Source: Ramlibacter alkalitolerans (GTDB lineage: Bacteria; Pseudomonadota; Gammaproteobacteria; Burkholderiales; Burkholderiaceae_C). Taken from it: a stretch of DNA of 64,000 nucleotides. Shown here piece after piece: positions 1-8,398 of this stretch. Position numbers and translations under genes: made by a program. Position 1 is the stretch's first letter, and the number at the start of each line of letters is the position of its first letter. The notes beneath the pieces are model-generated. The model worked only from the letters and a program-made list of their open reading frames with translations. It was not told where the DNA came from and searched no databases. Where the stretch lies: contig NZ_JAEQND010000004.1 of assembly GCF_016722765.1 (NCBI RefSeq), positions 124,001-188,000 on the forward strand. The letters are read 5' to 3'.

Positions 1-1995
1 GAGCGCCGCGGCCGCCCCTAGCGTCAGCCCGCCGGTCAGCAGATCGATGCCGGCGCCCACCGCCGCGCCGGTCGCGGCACCGGCCATGCCGGCCTGCGGC
101 GAGTCGACCGGCTGCTGCTCGCTGAAGCCGCCGCCCATGCGCGCGCCGGCCACGGGCGCCAGCGGCGCGCCGGCGCGATGGATCTGCACGAGTTCGGCCA
201 GCACCGCGGCCTCGCCTGCGCGCAGGCGCTGCAGCAAGGCATGGCGCGCGCCCTCGCGCGCACGCTGGGTGGCATCGCGTTCGGCGGCGTTGACCAGGTG
301 GCGCAGGGAGACCGGGGCGCTGCCCACGTCCTCGCTGTCGCGCGCGGCCCGGGCCAGTTCGGTCGCCAGCACGCGCATGGCTTCGCCGAAGCGCACCGCA
401 TTGCGGTCCTTCCAGGTGGCGGCCAGCCGCTCGAAGCCGGCGCGCTTGGTCGTCGCGACGCGGGCGGCGGCCGCATCCAGCAGCACCGCGTCGCCCAGCC
501 AGTGGGCCGTGACGCGCTCCACCGGCAGCACCTGCGCCCCGATGCCAAGCTGCTGCGCGGCCTCGCCGCAGGCGTCGTCGTCGGGGGCCAGCACCAGGGT
601 GGGCTGGGCCACCCAGTGCAGCAGGCGGCTCGCCTGCCGCAGGTCGCCCGCCTTCGACGGCACGACCAGCATCAGGTCGGTATCCGCCAGCGTGGCCTGC
701 ACCGCGTCCCGGTTCTCCTGCGGCCGGGGGGCGGACTTGAAGCGGCCCACCAGGTCCTGCAGCCAGGCCTGCGCCGGCGAGCCGCCACCGGCTTGCGCCG
801 TGACCACGGCGGCGGGCGGCTGGAAGCCCGGCGGCACCTCGAACACGCGCAGCACGTCGCCCTTGGCGGTGCTGAAGACCGTCCACGGAGCGTCGTCCGC
901 GGGCGGCGCGCGGTCGGCCACCTGGTGCAGCATGCGCAGCACCGCATCGCGCCCGGGCCCGCTGGCCGCCACCAGCCCGATGGTGATGCGCGCCGGGCTC
1001 ACGCGCGCCAGCACCTGCACGAAGTAGGGATCGCGCAGGTCGATGCGCACGGCGCGCGCCAGCCGCCGGCGCCGCCAGCCGCTCCAGGCCGCCAGCACGG
1101 CCCGCGGGATCACCACCAGCAGGAACAGCAGCGCCAGGTACATCCAGACCCAGCGCCGCGCCTCCTCGACGCCGATGGCGGCGCCGGAATGGAAGGACAT
1201 GCGCTGCAGGTCCGCCACGCTGAAGGATTCGAAGGGCAGCAGGGCCACCACCGGCGCGAACAACGCGCGCAGGAACGCATGCACCTGGCCCACGTCCAGC
1301 AGCGTGCTTTCCCAGCCGACCCGGTACTCGCGCACGATGCCGCCCAGCACGATCGAGAAGGCCAGGCCCAGCGCCCAGCCGCCGGCGCTCAGGTGCAGCA
1401 ACTGCTTGAACCAGAGCCACTGCTGGCTGGCGGTGACGCGCAGCCACTGTTCGTGGAAGCGCGCCAGCACGTCGGTGTGCAGGCGGCCGGTGCGCCGCCC
1501 GGGCCGCGGCAGGCCGGCGAGCCAGCGCTGCAGGCCCGCGACCGGCAGGTGCGGCGCCCGCGGCAGGAACAGCGACAGCAGCATCACGACATAGACCGTG
1601 AGGTTCCAGGCCAGCACGCCGAGCAGGGGCGGCGAGAGCATGTTCACCTGGTGCGGGTTGTCGATGCGGTCGATGGCGGCGCCCAGCACGCAGGCGGCCA
1701 GGGGAATGGCCAGCAGCAGCCAGCGCTGCCAGCCTTCCGGATCCTGCAGCGCCGCGATGCGCGGCTGCCGGTTCTCGACCACGGCCAGCATGCGGCGCGC
1801 CCGCTGCTGCAGGTACTCGGGGAAATCGACCCCGCCGGCGGCCTTGCCGCGGCTGGCCTCGAGGGCCTCGCGCTCGATCTGTTCGCGTTCGACGGCGCTC
1901 AGGATCTTGCCCTGCGTATCCACGTCCTCCACGGCGCGCGCCAGCACCAGTTGCCGCGCGCTGGCTTCGTCGAGGAGCAGGACGCCTTCTTCCAT
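1..1995 (-). CDS. DUF2868 membrane protein with DUF3482-like C-terminal half (3' end outside window)
   Basis: The ATG is at 1995 and 665 codons read openly to base 1, so the C-terminus is missing. Residues 1-90 look cytosolic; membrane segments are near 92-109, 122-145, 203-221 and 283-303, with a DUF2868-like stretch at 117-133. The part after residue 310 resembles DUF3482 proteins, normally a separate neighbouring GTPase gene. Residues 341-356 line up with a GTPase P-loop, but the lysine and threonine positions hold Arg349 and Asp350, so nucleotide binding is doubtful. The alanine/glycine-rich segment ending at the window edge matches the DUF3482 C-terminus as I remember it. Function is unknown; membrane location is inferred from the segments. 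Confidence 0.75.
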   Translation of the reverse strand, partial: MEEGVLLLDEASARQLVLARAVEDVDTQGKILSAVEREQIEREALEASRGKAAGGVDFPEYLQQRARRMLAVVENRQPRIAALQDPEGWQRWLLLAIPLAACVLGAAIDRIDNPHQVNMLSPPLLGVLAWNLTVYVVMLLSLFLPRAPHLPVAGLQRWLAGLPRPGRRTGRLHTDVLARFHEQWLRVTASQQWLWFKQLLHLSAGGWALGLAFSIVLGGIVREYRVGWESTLLDVGQVHAFLRALFAPVVALLPFESFSVADLQRMSFHSGAAIGVEEARRWVWMYLALLFLLVVIPRAVLAAWSGWRRRRLARAVRIDLRDPYFVQVLARVSPARITIGLVAASGPGRDAVLRMLHQVADRAPPADDAPWTVFSTAKGDVLRVFEVPPGFQPPAAVVTAQAGGGSPAQAWLQDLVGRFKSAPRPQENRDAVQATLADTDLMLVVPSKAGDLRQASRLLHWVAQPTLVLAPDDDACGEAAQQLGIGAQVLPVERVTAHWLGDAVLLDAAAARVATTKRAGFERLAATWKDRNAVRFGEAMRVLATELARAARDSEDVGSAPVSLRHLVNAAERDATQRAREGARHALLQRLRAGEAAVLAELVQIHRAGAPLAPVAGARMGGGFSEQQPVDSPQAGMAGAATGAAVGAGIDLLTGGLTLGAAAAL

Positions 1996-2158
1996 CGGTT
2001 TTGCAAGTCTGCCCGATTTACCAGGCTTCACGGGTGTCGCCTGCGGGTCACAAGCGGTAACCCTCCTGCATCTTTCTTCGTGCGCTGGCGCAAGCCGGAT
2101 ACGCATCGGCCCTCCAATGCACGCGGGGCGATGGGCGTGGCCCTGGAGGCAGGTCGAC

Positions 2159-2353
2159 ATGGCGAACGAGGCGAGGCAGGCGACGGGGGTGGTCAAGCCT
2201 TCGGGTGGGGCCGACGGTGCGCCGGGCACCGGCCAGAGCGGCGAAGGAGCGCGCAGCGCGCTGGAACACCTGATGCAGCAGGAGCGCAGGCGCGATGCGC
2301 AACGCCCGCGCGACACCGGCCCGCCTGCGCGCGATCCGCCCGCCAGCCGCTAG
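2159..2353 (+). CDS. possible small protein, 64 aa
   Basis: An open frame from ATG 2159 to TAG 2353 is preceded by a good ribosome site (GGAGG about eight bases upstream). The product is hydrophilic, rich in Gly, Pro and Arg, with one predicted helical stretch around residues 31-50, and has no signal peptide or recognised domain. It converges on the DUF3606 gene. GC-rich DNA produces many chance frames, so this is a candidate only. The rest of 1996-2370 shows nothing recognisable. Confidence 0.35.
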   Translation: MANEARQATGVVKPSGGADGAPGTGQSGEGARSALEHLMQQERRRDAQRPRDTGPPARDPPASR

Positions 2354-2370
2354 GCCAGCGGCGCGGCCGC

Positions 2371-2550
2371 TCAGCGCGCCTGGCGCAGGAAGCGGCGGAC
2401 GTTGTCCGGGTCGTGGCCCACGTAGGTGACCGCGTGCTCGAGTTCCTTCTCGTTGCAACCCAGCCAGTTGCACCAGTTGCGGCGCTCCCATTCCGGCTCG
2501 AGGTGGATCAGCAACTGGTCGGCAACCATCTTGTTCGCGTCTTCGGACAT
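2371..2550 (-). CDS. DUF3606-like small protein, 59 aa
   Basis: The ATG at 2550 follows a clear ribosome site (AGGGGA, about seven bases upstream) and the frame ends in TGA at 2371. The product has the DUF3606 layout: a tryptophan-containing helix (residues about 21-30), a Cys/Glu-rich turn, then a helix with the pattern EL..AV..VG and a basic C-terminus. DUF3606 proteins are tiny cytosolic proteins of unknown function, common in Burkholderiales. It is too short for most gene callers. Family assignment rests on the pattern, not a search. Confidence 0.65.
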   Translation of the reverse strand: MSEDANKMVADQLLIHLEPEWERRNWCNWLGCNEKELEHAVTYVGHDPDNVRRFLRQAR

Positions 2551-2759
2551 GATCAGTTCCCCTTTCCGATGCTTCAGGGTAGGCGGCGTACGGCCCCGGC
2601 GCGGCAGGACGAGCCACCGGCTTGCTGTGCGCGGGCGGGTTCGCCGGCTGTAGGAGGCGCGGCCGCAGAGCCGCCTGTCCTGCGGGTGGCTCCGGCGTGC
2701 GACTACAGGCCGTCGCCGCGCCCGCCGTCACCATGGCTCCTTCCACAAGGAGTCTCGCC

Positions 2760-2966
2760 ATGCTGCTTCGCAAGCTGATCGTGTTCGCCGTCACGTCCGG
2801 ACTCGCCAAGAAGGCCTGGGACCATCACCAGCAGAAGGACAAGCGCAAGATGCCCGTCGACATCACCGAGGTGGTCGCGCGGCCCGTGGCGAGCGCCGAT
2901 CCTGCGGAGCGGCGCGGCCAGCGCAAGATGGGCGCGCGCCGCCGCGGCGAGGGGCCGGCTTCGTAA
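2760..2966 (+). CDS. small hypothetical basic protein, 68 aa
   Basis: The ATG at 2760 has an AAGGAG ribosome site eight bases upstream. The product starts with a short hydrophobic stretch (residues 1-18) that could lie in or against the membrane, followed by a highly charged, Lys/Arg-rich tail. I recognise no family. It ends 34 bases before the secreted DUF2059 gene on the same strand. An upstream in-frame ATG at 2622 would add 46 residues of unlikely composition, so the internal start is preferred on the ribosome site. Confidence 0.55.
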   Translation: MLLRKLIVFAVTSGLAKKAWDHHQQKDKRKMPVDITEVVARPVASADPAERRGQRKMGARRRGEGPAS

Positions 2967-2988
2967 CAGGCGCCCAACCGGCGGGCAT

Positions 2989-2994
2989 TACACT
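2989..2994 (+). promoter_or_regulatory. candidate -10 element (TACACT) for the DUF2059 gene
   Basis: TACACT ends six bases before the ATG at 3001, so transcription would begin at or next to the start codon. No Shine-Dalgarno sequence lies at normal spacing. The same arrangement is seen before ilvD-like, chrA, rlmB, tauD-like and metC genes in this window. No convincing -35 is visible. Confidence 0.4.
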
Positions 2995-3000
2995 GCCAGG

Positions 3001-3594
3001 ATGCGCTCTGCCCAATCCCTGCTGATCCTCGCGATCGCCGCCGCCTGCTGCGCCAGCGCCCAGGCCCAGTCCACCTCCGGCAAGAAGGAGACCGTCGCCC
3101 GCATCCTGAAGGTGCAGCAACCCGGGATGGAAGCGCTTGCGCGCAATCTCGTGGAGCAGCCTGCGATGGAGATGATGGACCGCGCCGGCGCCGCCCTGCC
3201 CCAGCGGGTGCCGCCGGAGAAGCGCGAAGCCGTGGGCCGCGACATCCAGAACGACGTCAAGAAGTTCGTCGACGACACCGTGCCGATCGTGCGCGAGCGC
3301 GTGGTGAAGCTGGCGCCCTCCACCGTCGGCGCGATGATGGAAGAGAAGTTCACCGAGGCCGAACTGAAGGAAATCGCGACGATGATGGAATCGCCGACCT
3401 TCGCCAAGTTCCAGGCCATGGGCGGGGACCTGCAGCGTTCGCTGGTGGAAAAGCTGATCGTGGAAACCAAGCCGCAGGTCGAACCGAGGCTGCGCACCCT
3501 GGAAGAAACGATCGCCAAGCGCCTGGGCGTGAACACGGAAGCGCCGAAGGCGGCCGCGCCGGCGCCGGCGCCGAAGGCGCCAGCGAAGAAGTAA
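3001..3594 (+). CDS. secreted DUF2059 family protein, 197 aa
   Basis: Residues 1-22 form a signal peptide (basic start, hydrophobic core, then Ala-Gln-Ala), so the product should be periplasmic. The body is helical. Around residues 115-140 it has the DUF2059 hallmark of a Phe-Thr-Glu-x-Glu-Leu segment followed by 'MMESPTFAKFQAM', matching the family's 'ESPxGxKF' pattern. The C-terminus (residues about 180-197) is a low-complexity Ala/Pro/Lys tail. The family's biochemical role is unknown. The gene stands alone, followed directly by an array of palindromic repeats. Confidence 0.8.
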   Translation: MRSAQSLLILAIAAACCASAQAQSTSGKKETVARILKVQQPGMEALARNLVEQPAMEMMDRAGAALPQRVPPEKREAVGRDIQNDVKKFVDDTVPIVRERVVKLAPSTVGAMMEEKFTEAELKEIATMMESPTFAKFQAMGGDLQRSLVEKLIVETKPQVEPRLRTLEETIAKRLGVNTEAPKAAAPAPAPKAPAKK

Positions 3595-3600
3595 CCCGCC

Positions 3601-3735
3601 GTCATTCCCGCGGAGGCGTCGACCGTCATTCGCGCGGAGGCGTGCAAACGACCGTCATTCGCGGAGGCGTGCAACCGACCGTCGTTCGCGGAGGCGTGCA
3701 AACGACCGTCATTCCCGCGGAGGCGGGAATCCAGG
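3601..3735. repeat. degenerate tandem array of family-A half elements
   Basis: Five copies of a GTCATTC..GCGGAGGCG unit start at 3601, 3625, 3654, 3681 and 3708, a period of 24-29 bases, joined by GTGCAAACGACC-type linkers. The last copy opens a complete family-A palindrome. It looks like local expansion of the left arm only. Repeats are too short and linkers too similar for a CRISPR array. Confidence 0.8.
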
Positions 3736-3792
3736 GCTTCCGCTTTCACGCGCTGCGCGCGTGCTCTGGGCCCCCGCCTGCGCGGGGGTGAC
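3708..3792. repeat. family-A palindromic repeat, copy 1
   Basis: A left arm (GTCATTCCCGCGGAGGCGGG) and a right arm (CCCGCCTGCGCGGGGGTGAC) can pair across about 85 bases, with an inner CGCGCTGCGCGCG hairpin. This REP/MITE-like element recurs at 3816, 8419, 35942-36275, 41634 and, as a right end only, 28277. Confidence 0.85.
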
Positions 3793-3815
3793 GGGTAAGA
3801 GCGCGGCGATACGCC

Positions 3816-3901
3816 GTCATTCCCGCGGAGGCGGGAATCCAGGGCTTCTGTTTTCACGCGCTGCGCGCGTGCTCTGGGCCCCCGCCTTCGCGGGGGTGAC
3901 G
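3816..3901. repeat. family-A palindromic repeat, copy 2
   Basis: This is nearly identical to copy 1 at 3708, including the inner CGCGCTGCGCGCG hairpin and the flanking GGGTAAGAGCG. The two are likely a recent tandem duplication with a period of about 108 bases. Confidence 0.85.
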
Positions 3902-3987
3902 GGTAAGAGCGGGGCGACGGCTCAAGGCCCGGGGGCGACGCGTAGGAGCTTCCAAATCACGACAAGAAGCCCGCAGTAACCGAAGGC

Positions 3988-4014
3988 AAAAAAAGGGCGG
4001 CCCGCAGGCCGCCC
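3988..4014 (-). terminator. Rho-independent terminator of the FtsH-like gene
   Basis: On the minus strand, GGGCGGCC and GGCCGCCC form a perfect eight-base stem with a four-base loop, followed by a run of seven T. It lies 25 bases after the stop codon at 4040. This separates the protease gene from the repeat cluster. Confidence 0.9.
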
Positions 4015-4039
4015 ACTCCGACTCCTCTGTTGTCCGGTC

Positions 4040-6199
4040 TCAGGCCGCCGCGTCCGGCGTCGGCTGCGCGCTGGCGGCGCCGTTCAGTCCGACTTTCGAG
4101 TCGAAGCTGAAACAGGCCGCCTCGAAGGCGCGGATCTCGTGCAAGGCTTCCTTGAGGCTCATCTCGCCGGCGTCCATCAGCTTGCCGGCCAGGTGCTCGG
4201 TCAGCGGCTTCAGGCGCGACAGCGTCGCCTTGGTCTCGCCGTACAGGCGCTCGCTCTGCATCTCCATGATCGCGCGCGTCTCTTCGTCCACCGTTCGGTT
4301 GCTGCCCTCGTTGAGCGCGCCGAAGTTCAGGCGCGTCTTGCGGTACATGCCCATCTCGGCCACCGCGTGGTGCAGCAGCTTGGTCACGCGCGTGATGTCG
4401 TTGTGGGCGCCGTTGGTGGTGCCCTCCTCGCCGAAGAACAGTTCCTCGTTGGCCATGCCGCCCAGCAGCACGCGCACGTCGTGCTCGATGTCGGCCTTGG
4501 TCTTCAGAAGGTTGCTGCCCTGCTTGTGGAACACGAAGCCCAGCGCGTTGTTGCGCGGATTGGCCTTGAGCGAGATCTTGATCGTCTTCATCTCGGCCTG
4601 CAGCTTCTCCCAGTCGCCGCCGGCGCGCTTGCGTTCCAGCTCGAAGTCGACCAGGAAGTGGCCCCACTCATGGATCGCGATGATGCGGCGATCGCGCTCG
4701 CGTTCCTTCGTCGTGTTGCCGTTGACGTTGCCCACCAGCACGCGCTCGGCGGCCTGCATCAGCGTCTCGGCGTCGATCAGGTCGCCGGCCTGCACCGCGG
4801 TGATGCCGGCCTGGTTGACGATGGTCTCCAGGTCCGCCGGGCTGCGGCCCTCCGTGATCTCCACGAAGTGGCGCAGGTCGAGGTCGGGGGCGACCTTCTC
4901 GGCGCGCTGCTGCAGGTAGTACTGGACGATCGAGCGCCGCTCTTCCTTGTTCGGCAGGCGGAAATCCACCTTCATCTGGAAGCGGCGCAGCATCGCCTCG
5001 TCCATCTGCATGGACTCGGCATTGAAGTTCGACGCCACGATCCAGATGATCTCGGCCTCGCTCTTGGTGCGCACGCCGTCCAGGATCGCCAGCAGCATGT
5101 TCTGCGTGTCGTCGTCGAACTTGCGGTGGCCGCCGCGCTTCATGAACAGGTCCTGCGCCTCGTCGAGGAACACGATGCAGCGCTTGCGCCGCTTGGCCAT
5201 CGAGCAGATCCGCGCCAGCGTGTTCGAGCCGCCGGCGACATAGCCGGTCTCGAGGTTGGCCGCCGAGTGGAACAGGATCGGCAGGTTCAGTTCCTTGGCC
5301 AGGTAGCTGGCCAGCTTGGTCTTGCCGGTGCCGGCCGGGCCGCTGAACATCACGTTGAACGGCTTGTTGATGCCGTACTCCGCATACTCGGCGCGCCGTT
5401 CGTACTGGTCCTTGATCTGGCGGACTTCGGTCTTGATGTCGTCCATGCCCACCAGGTCCTCGATGGAGCCGTGCACCTGGTTCGGCTCGATGAAGCGCAG
5501 CGACTTGAACTGGCCCTTGAGGTGGAAGGCGAGGAAGCCCAGCAGGCCGAGCGTCAGCGCGGCGGACAGCGCGCCGCTCACGCCGGCCTTCCAGCCGTCC
5601 TTTTCCGATTGCGGGCGGGCGCCGGCGAAGCGCTCGTCGAGCTTCTCCAGCATGTCCTGGCTGGAGGCGGACAGTTCGCCGCGCGGGATGAAGACCAGCT
5701 TGCTGCCCCAGGCCGCGTTCACGGCCTTGTCGGCGAAGATCTTGGTCTCCATGTCGCTCGGGTAGTAGGCGTACTGCGTGCCGTTCGACTCGATCAGCAC
5801 GATGCGTTCGGAGATGTTCCACATCAGCGGCTTGTAGATCACCGTGATGCGCTGCACCGGGGCCTGCTCCAGGAAGCCGAGCACGGAACCCGTACCGAAG
5901 ACCACGGGCAGCTTGTCGTTCAGGGTCCACATGGACTCGGCACCGCTGGCCATGGCCATCGCCTTCACCTGCTCGGCCACGGCAGCCTGGCGCTGCAGCA
6001 CCATGAAGGAGTAGCCGCCGGTCAGCGGGATCATGATCGCGACGGCGATCACCATCGCCTTCACCGCCACGGACTGGATGGAGTACCAGTCCGACAACCG
6101 CAGGCCCAGCTTCTTGATGCTGAGCCACAGGCTGGGCGTGGAGGTGCCGGCGGCGTTGCCGTCCACGGAATCTTTGTCGGCGGCGGAAAGGTCGGACAT
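4040..6199 (-). CDS. divergent FtsH-like membrane AAA+ zinc protease, 719 aa
   Basis: Start chosen at ATG 6199 (AGGA upstream) over an in-frame ATG at 6229. Membrane segments at about 45-68 and 208-226 flank an extracytoplasmic region of about 140 residues, longer than the roughly 70 of E. coli FtsH. The AAA+ domain carries Walker A GPAGTGKT (287-294) and Walker B VFLDEAQD (343-350). The zinc-protease site is HEWGH (510-514), with a TNGAHNDI segment matching the third metal ligand region of FtsH. The pore loop reads GYVAGG rather than the usual FVGVG. It is probably an ATP-driven membrane protease; substrates are unknown. It has its own terminator and no operon partner. Confidence 0.88.
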   Translation of the reverse strand: MSDLSAADKDSVDGNAAGTSTPSLWLSIKKLGLRLSDWYSIQSVAVKAMVIAVAIMIPLTGGYSFMVLQRQAAVAEQVKAMAMASGAESMWTLNDKLPVVFGTGSVLGFLEQAPVQRITVIYKPLMWNISERIVLIESNGTQYAYYPSDMETKIFADKAVNAAWGSKLVFIPRGELSASSQDMLEKLDERFAGARPQSEKDGWKAGVSGALSAALTLGLLGFLAFHLKGQFKSLRFIEPNQVHGSIEDLVGMDDIKTEVRQIKDQYERRAEYAEYGINKPFNVMFSGPAGTGKTKLASYLAKELNLPILFHSAANLETGYVAGGSNTLARICSMAKRRKRCIVFLDEAQDLFMKRGGHRKFDDDTQNMLLAILDGVRTKSEAEIIWIVASNFNAESMQMDEAMLRRFQMKVDFRLPNKEERRSIVQYYLQQRAEKVAPDLDLRHFVEITEGRSPADLETIVNQAGITAVQAGDLIDAETLMQAAERVLVGNVNGNTTKERERDRRIIAIHEWGHFLVDFELERKRAGGDWEKLQAEMKTIKISLKANPRNNALGFVFHKQGSNLLKTKADIEHDVRVLLGGMANEELFFGEEGTTNGAHNDITRVTKLLHHAVAEMGMYRKTRLNFGALNEGSNRTVDEETRAIMEMQSERLYGETKATLSRLKPLTEHLAGKLMDAGEMSLKEALHEIRAFEAACFSFDSKVGLNGAASAQPTPDAAA

Positions 6200-6665
6200 G
6201 CTGTTCCTGCTCGGGGCGGGCCGGCGCACGGCGCCAGCCGGTAAATGCGTTCCAGGGAGCCCGCGGCGGAGGGCTCCTCTGTCAGAGTCATCCTACAGAA
6301 AGGGTTCCCGCGAGGCGAGTTCTATACAAGGCGCGGCGCCGGGCTGCAAGCGCCACGTGACAAATTCACGAAGAGCGCTGTTGGCATTTCGCTGCACACC
6401 GCGCCGCGCGGCGCCGGCCCGGAACCCGGGCATGGGATGTGCAATCTCAGTCATTGAGGCGGGTTCTTTTTCAAGTTTCTTTCCCGCCTACTTATCCCTC
6501 GGAGCTCGAGCAGCCCCGGGGGATTTTTTATTGTGCGCCGCAGCGAAGAAATGGACCTTTGTAGGACGCGACGCCCCTACATGGTCGGCGGACATGCCGC
6601 CGGCCACTTGACGCAGGTCACTCGCGCCGCGGAGAGGCGGCAGGCGCGCGCCACAATGCGGCCCC
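6200..6665. other. intergenic region between divergent protease and dehydratase genes
   Basis: I find no supported gene here. It should hold promoters for both flanking genes. An imperfect GC stem (AGGCGGG..CCCGCCT, 6456-6490 region) and a short CCCCGGGGG plus T-run near 6513-6530 are visible. Just before the dehydratase gene lies CACAAT at 6652-6657, a -10-like hexamer eight bases from the ATG at 6666. Confidence 0.5.
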
Positions 6666-8396
6666 ATGGCCAAGCTCGAACACCTCCGCAGCCAGCGCTG
6701 GCTGGCGCGCAACGAATTCCGCTCCTTCAACCACCGCTCGCGGATCATGCAGATGGGCTACGACCCCAAGGACTGGGAAGGCAAGCCGCTCATCGCGATC
6801 CTCAACAACTGGAACGACTTCAATCCCTGCCACCAGCACTTCAAGCACCGCAGCGAGGAGGTCAAGCGCGGCGTGCTGCAGGCCGGCGGCTTCCCGCTCG
6901 AGCTGCCCACCGTCTCGCTCGGCGAAGTGCTGATCAAGCCGTCCGCCCTGCTCTATCGCAACATGCTGGCGATGGAAGTCGAGGAGATGATCCGCGCCTA
7001 TCCCGTCGACGGCGTGGTCCTCATGGGCGGCTGCGACAAGACGACGCCCGCGATGCTGCTCGGCGCCACCAGTGCCGACGTGCCGGCGATCTTCCTGCCC
7101 GCCGGGCCCATGCTGCGCGGCATGTCGCGCGGCCAGACGCTGGGCTCCGGCTCCGACGCCTTCAAGTACTGGGACGAGCGCCGCGCCGGCACCATCAGCG
7201 AGCCGCAGTGGATGTCGATCATGGGCGGCATCGCCCGCAGCGCGGGCACCTGCATGACGATGGGCACGGCCAGCACGATGATGTCCATCGCCGAGGCTAT
7301 CGGCATGGCGCTGCCGGGCGCGGCCTCGATCCCGGCCGTCGACGCCAGCCACCAGCGCATGGCCACGGCGTGCGGCCGCCGCATCGTGGACATGGTGCAC
7401 GAGGACCTGCGGCCCTCGAAGATCCAGACCCGCGATGCCTTCCTGAACGGCATCACGGTGGCCATGGCCCTGGGCTGCTCCACCAACGCCATCATCCACC
7501 TGATCGCGCAGGCGCGCCGCGCGAAGCAGGAGATCTCGCTGGACGACTTCGACCGCATCAGCCGCGAAGTGCCGGTGCTGGCCAACATCCGTCCGAACGG
7601 CACCAGCCAGTACCTGATGGAGGACTTCTACTACGCGGGTGGACTGCGGGCGCTGATGCAGCGCGTGCAGTCGCACCTGCGGCTGGACCAGGTCACGGTG
7701 ACCGGCAAGACCGTCGGCGAGAACCTCGAAGGCGCGGAGTGCTTCAACGACGACGTGATCCGGCCCTGGACCAACCCGGTCTACAAGGAAGGCGCACTGG
7801 CGGTGCTGCGCGGCAACCTGGCGCCGGACGGCTGCGTGATCAAGCCCTCGGCCATGAGCGAGAAGTTCATGCAGCACACGGGCCGCGCCCTCGTCTTCGA
7901 CGACTACCCCAGCATGAAGAAGATGCTGGACGACGAGCACGCCGACGTCACGGAAGACGACGTGATCGTGCTGCGCAATGCGGGACCCAAGGGCGGCCCC
8001 GGCATGCCCGAGTGGGGGATGATCCCGATGCCCGTGAAGCTGCTCAAGGAAGGCAAGCGCGACATGCTGCGCATCAGCGACGCGCGCATGAGCGGCACCA
8101 GCTACGGCGCCTGCGTGCTGCACGTCGCGCCCGAAGCCTTCGTGGGCGGCAACCTTGCGCTGGTGCGCAACGGCGACCGCATCAGCATCGACGTCACCAG
8201 GCGCAGCATCCGCGTCGAAGTCTCCGACGAGGAACTGGCGCAGCGCCGCGCGCAGTGGCAGCCGCTGCCGCCGCGCTTCGCGCGCGGTTATGGCTGGATG
8301 TTCACGCAGCACATCCTGCAGGCCAACGAGGGATGCGACATGGATTTCCTGCAGGCGCAGTTCGGGGAGAGTGCGGGGGAGCCGGACATTTATTGA
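6666..8396 (+). CDS. IlvD/Edd family sugar-acid dehydratase (L-arabonate dehydratase-like), 576 aa
   Basis: IlvD/Edd enzymes use an iron-sulfur cluster and Mg2+ to dehydrate dihydroxy acids or sugar acids to 2-keto acids. Three cysteines at residues 55, 123 (in MGGCDKTTPA) and 196 have the 68/73 spacing I recall for [2Fe-2S] L-arabonate dehydratase. The C-terminal half contains the family segment SGTSYGACVLHVAPEA. The length fits the sugar-acid branch rather than biosynthetic IlvD. The gene is followed by a TctB-TctA transporter on the same strand, separated by a family-A repeat, so uptake and dehydration of a sugar acid is plausible. The exact substrate cannot be read from sequence. There is no Shine-Dalgarno sequence before the ATG. 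Confidence 0.88.
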   Translation: MAKLEHLRSQRWLARNEFRSFNHRSRIMQMGYDPKDWEGKPLIAILNNWNDFNPCHQHFKHRSEEVKRGVLQAGGFPLELPTVSLGEVLIKPSALLYRNMLAMEVEEMIRAYPVDGVVLMGGCDKTTPAMLLGATSADVPAIFLPAGPMLRGMSRGQTLGSGSDAFKYWDERRAGTISEPQWMSIMGGIARSAGTCMTMGTASTMMSIAEAIGMALPGAASIPAVDASHQRMATACGRRIVDMVHEDLRPSKIQTRDAFLNGITVAMALGCSTNAIIHLIAQARRAKQEISLDDFDRISREVPVLANIRPNGTSQYLMEDFYYAGGLRALMQRVQSHLRLDQVTVTGKTVGENLEGAECFNDDVIRPWTNPVYKEGALAVLRGNLAPDGCVIKPSAMSEKFMQHTGRALVFDDYPSMKKMLDDEHADVTEDDVIVLRNAGPKGGPGMPEWGMIPMPVKLLKEGKRDMLRISDARMSGTSYGACVLHVAPEAFVGGNLALVRNGDRISIDVTRRSIRVEVSDEELAQRRAQWQPLPPRFARGYGWMFTQHILQANEGCDMDFLQAQFGESAGEPDIY

Positions 8397-8398
8397 GC

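Noticed and set aside
2651..2706. TGTAGGAGGCG..CGACTACA palindrome-like stretch, with similar ones near 6560 and 14795
   Set aside because: The copies share only short ends and differ in the middle, so I could not define a repeat family from them.
178..2778. Long plus-strand open frame (866 codons) over the DUF2868 gene
   Set aside because: It is antisense to a convincing membrane-protein gene and has the His/Arg/Gln-rich composition of a GC-rich shadow frame.
3601..3735. Possible CRISPR array
   Set aside because: Repeats of about 18 bases with 6-11 base linkers that are themselves similar, and no cas genes; it is a degenerate palindromic-repeat array.
4139..6244. 701-codon plus-strand frame opposite the FtsH-like gene
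   Set aside because: The minus strand carries all AAA+ and protease motifs; this frame has none and is rich in His, Arg and Leu.
6468..6475. CTTGAAAA on the minus strand upstream of the FtsH-like gene as a heat-shock (sigma-32) -35 box
   Set aside because: No CCCAT-type -10 lies at the required distance.
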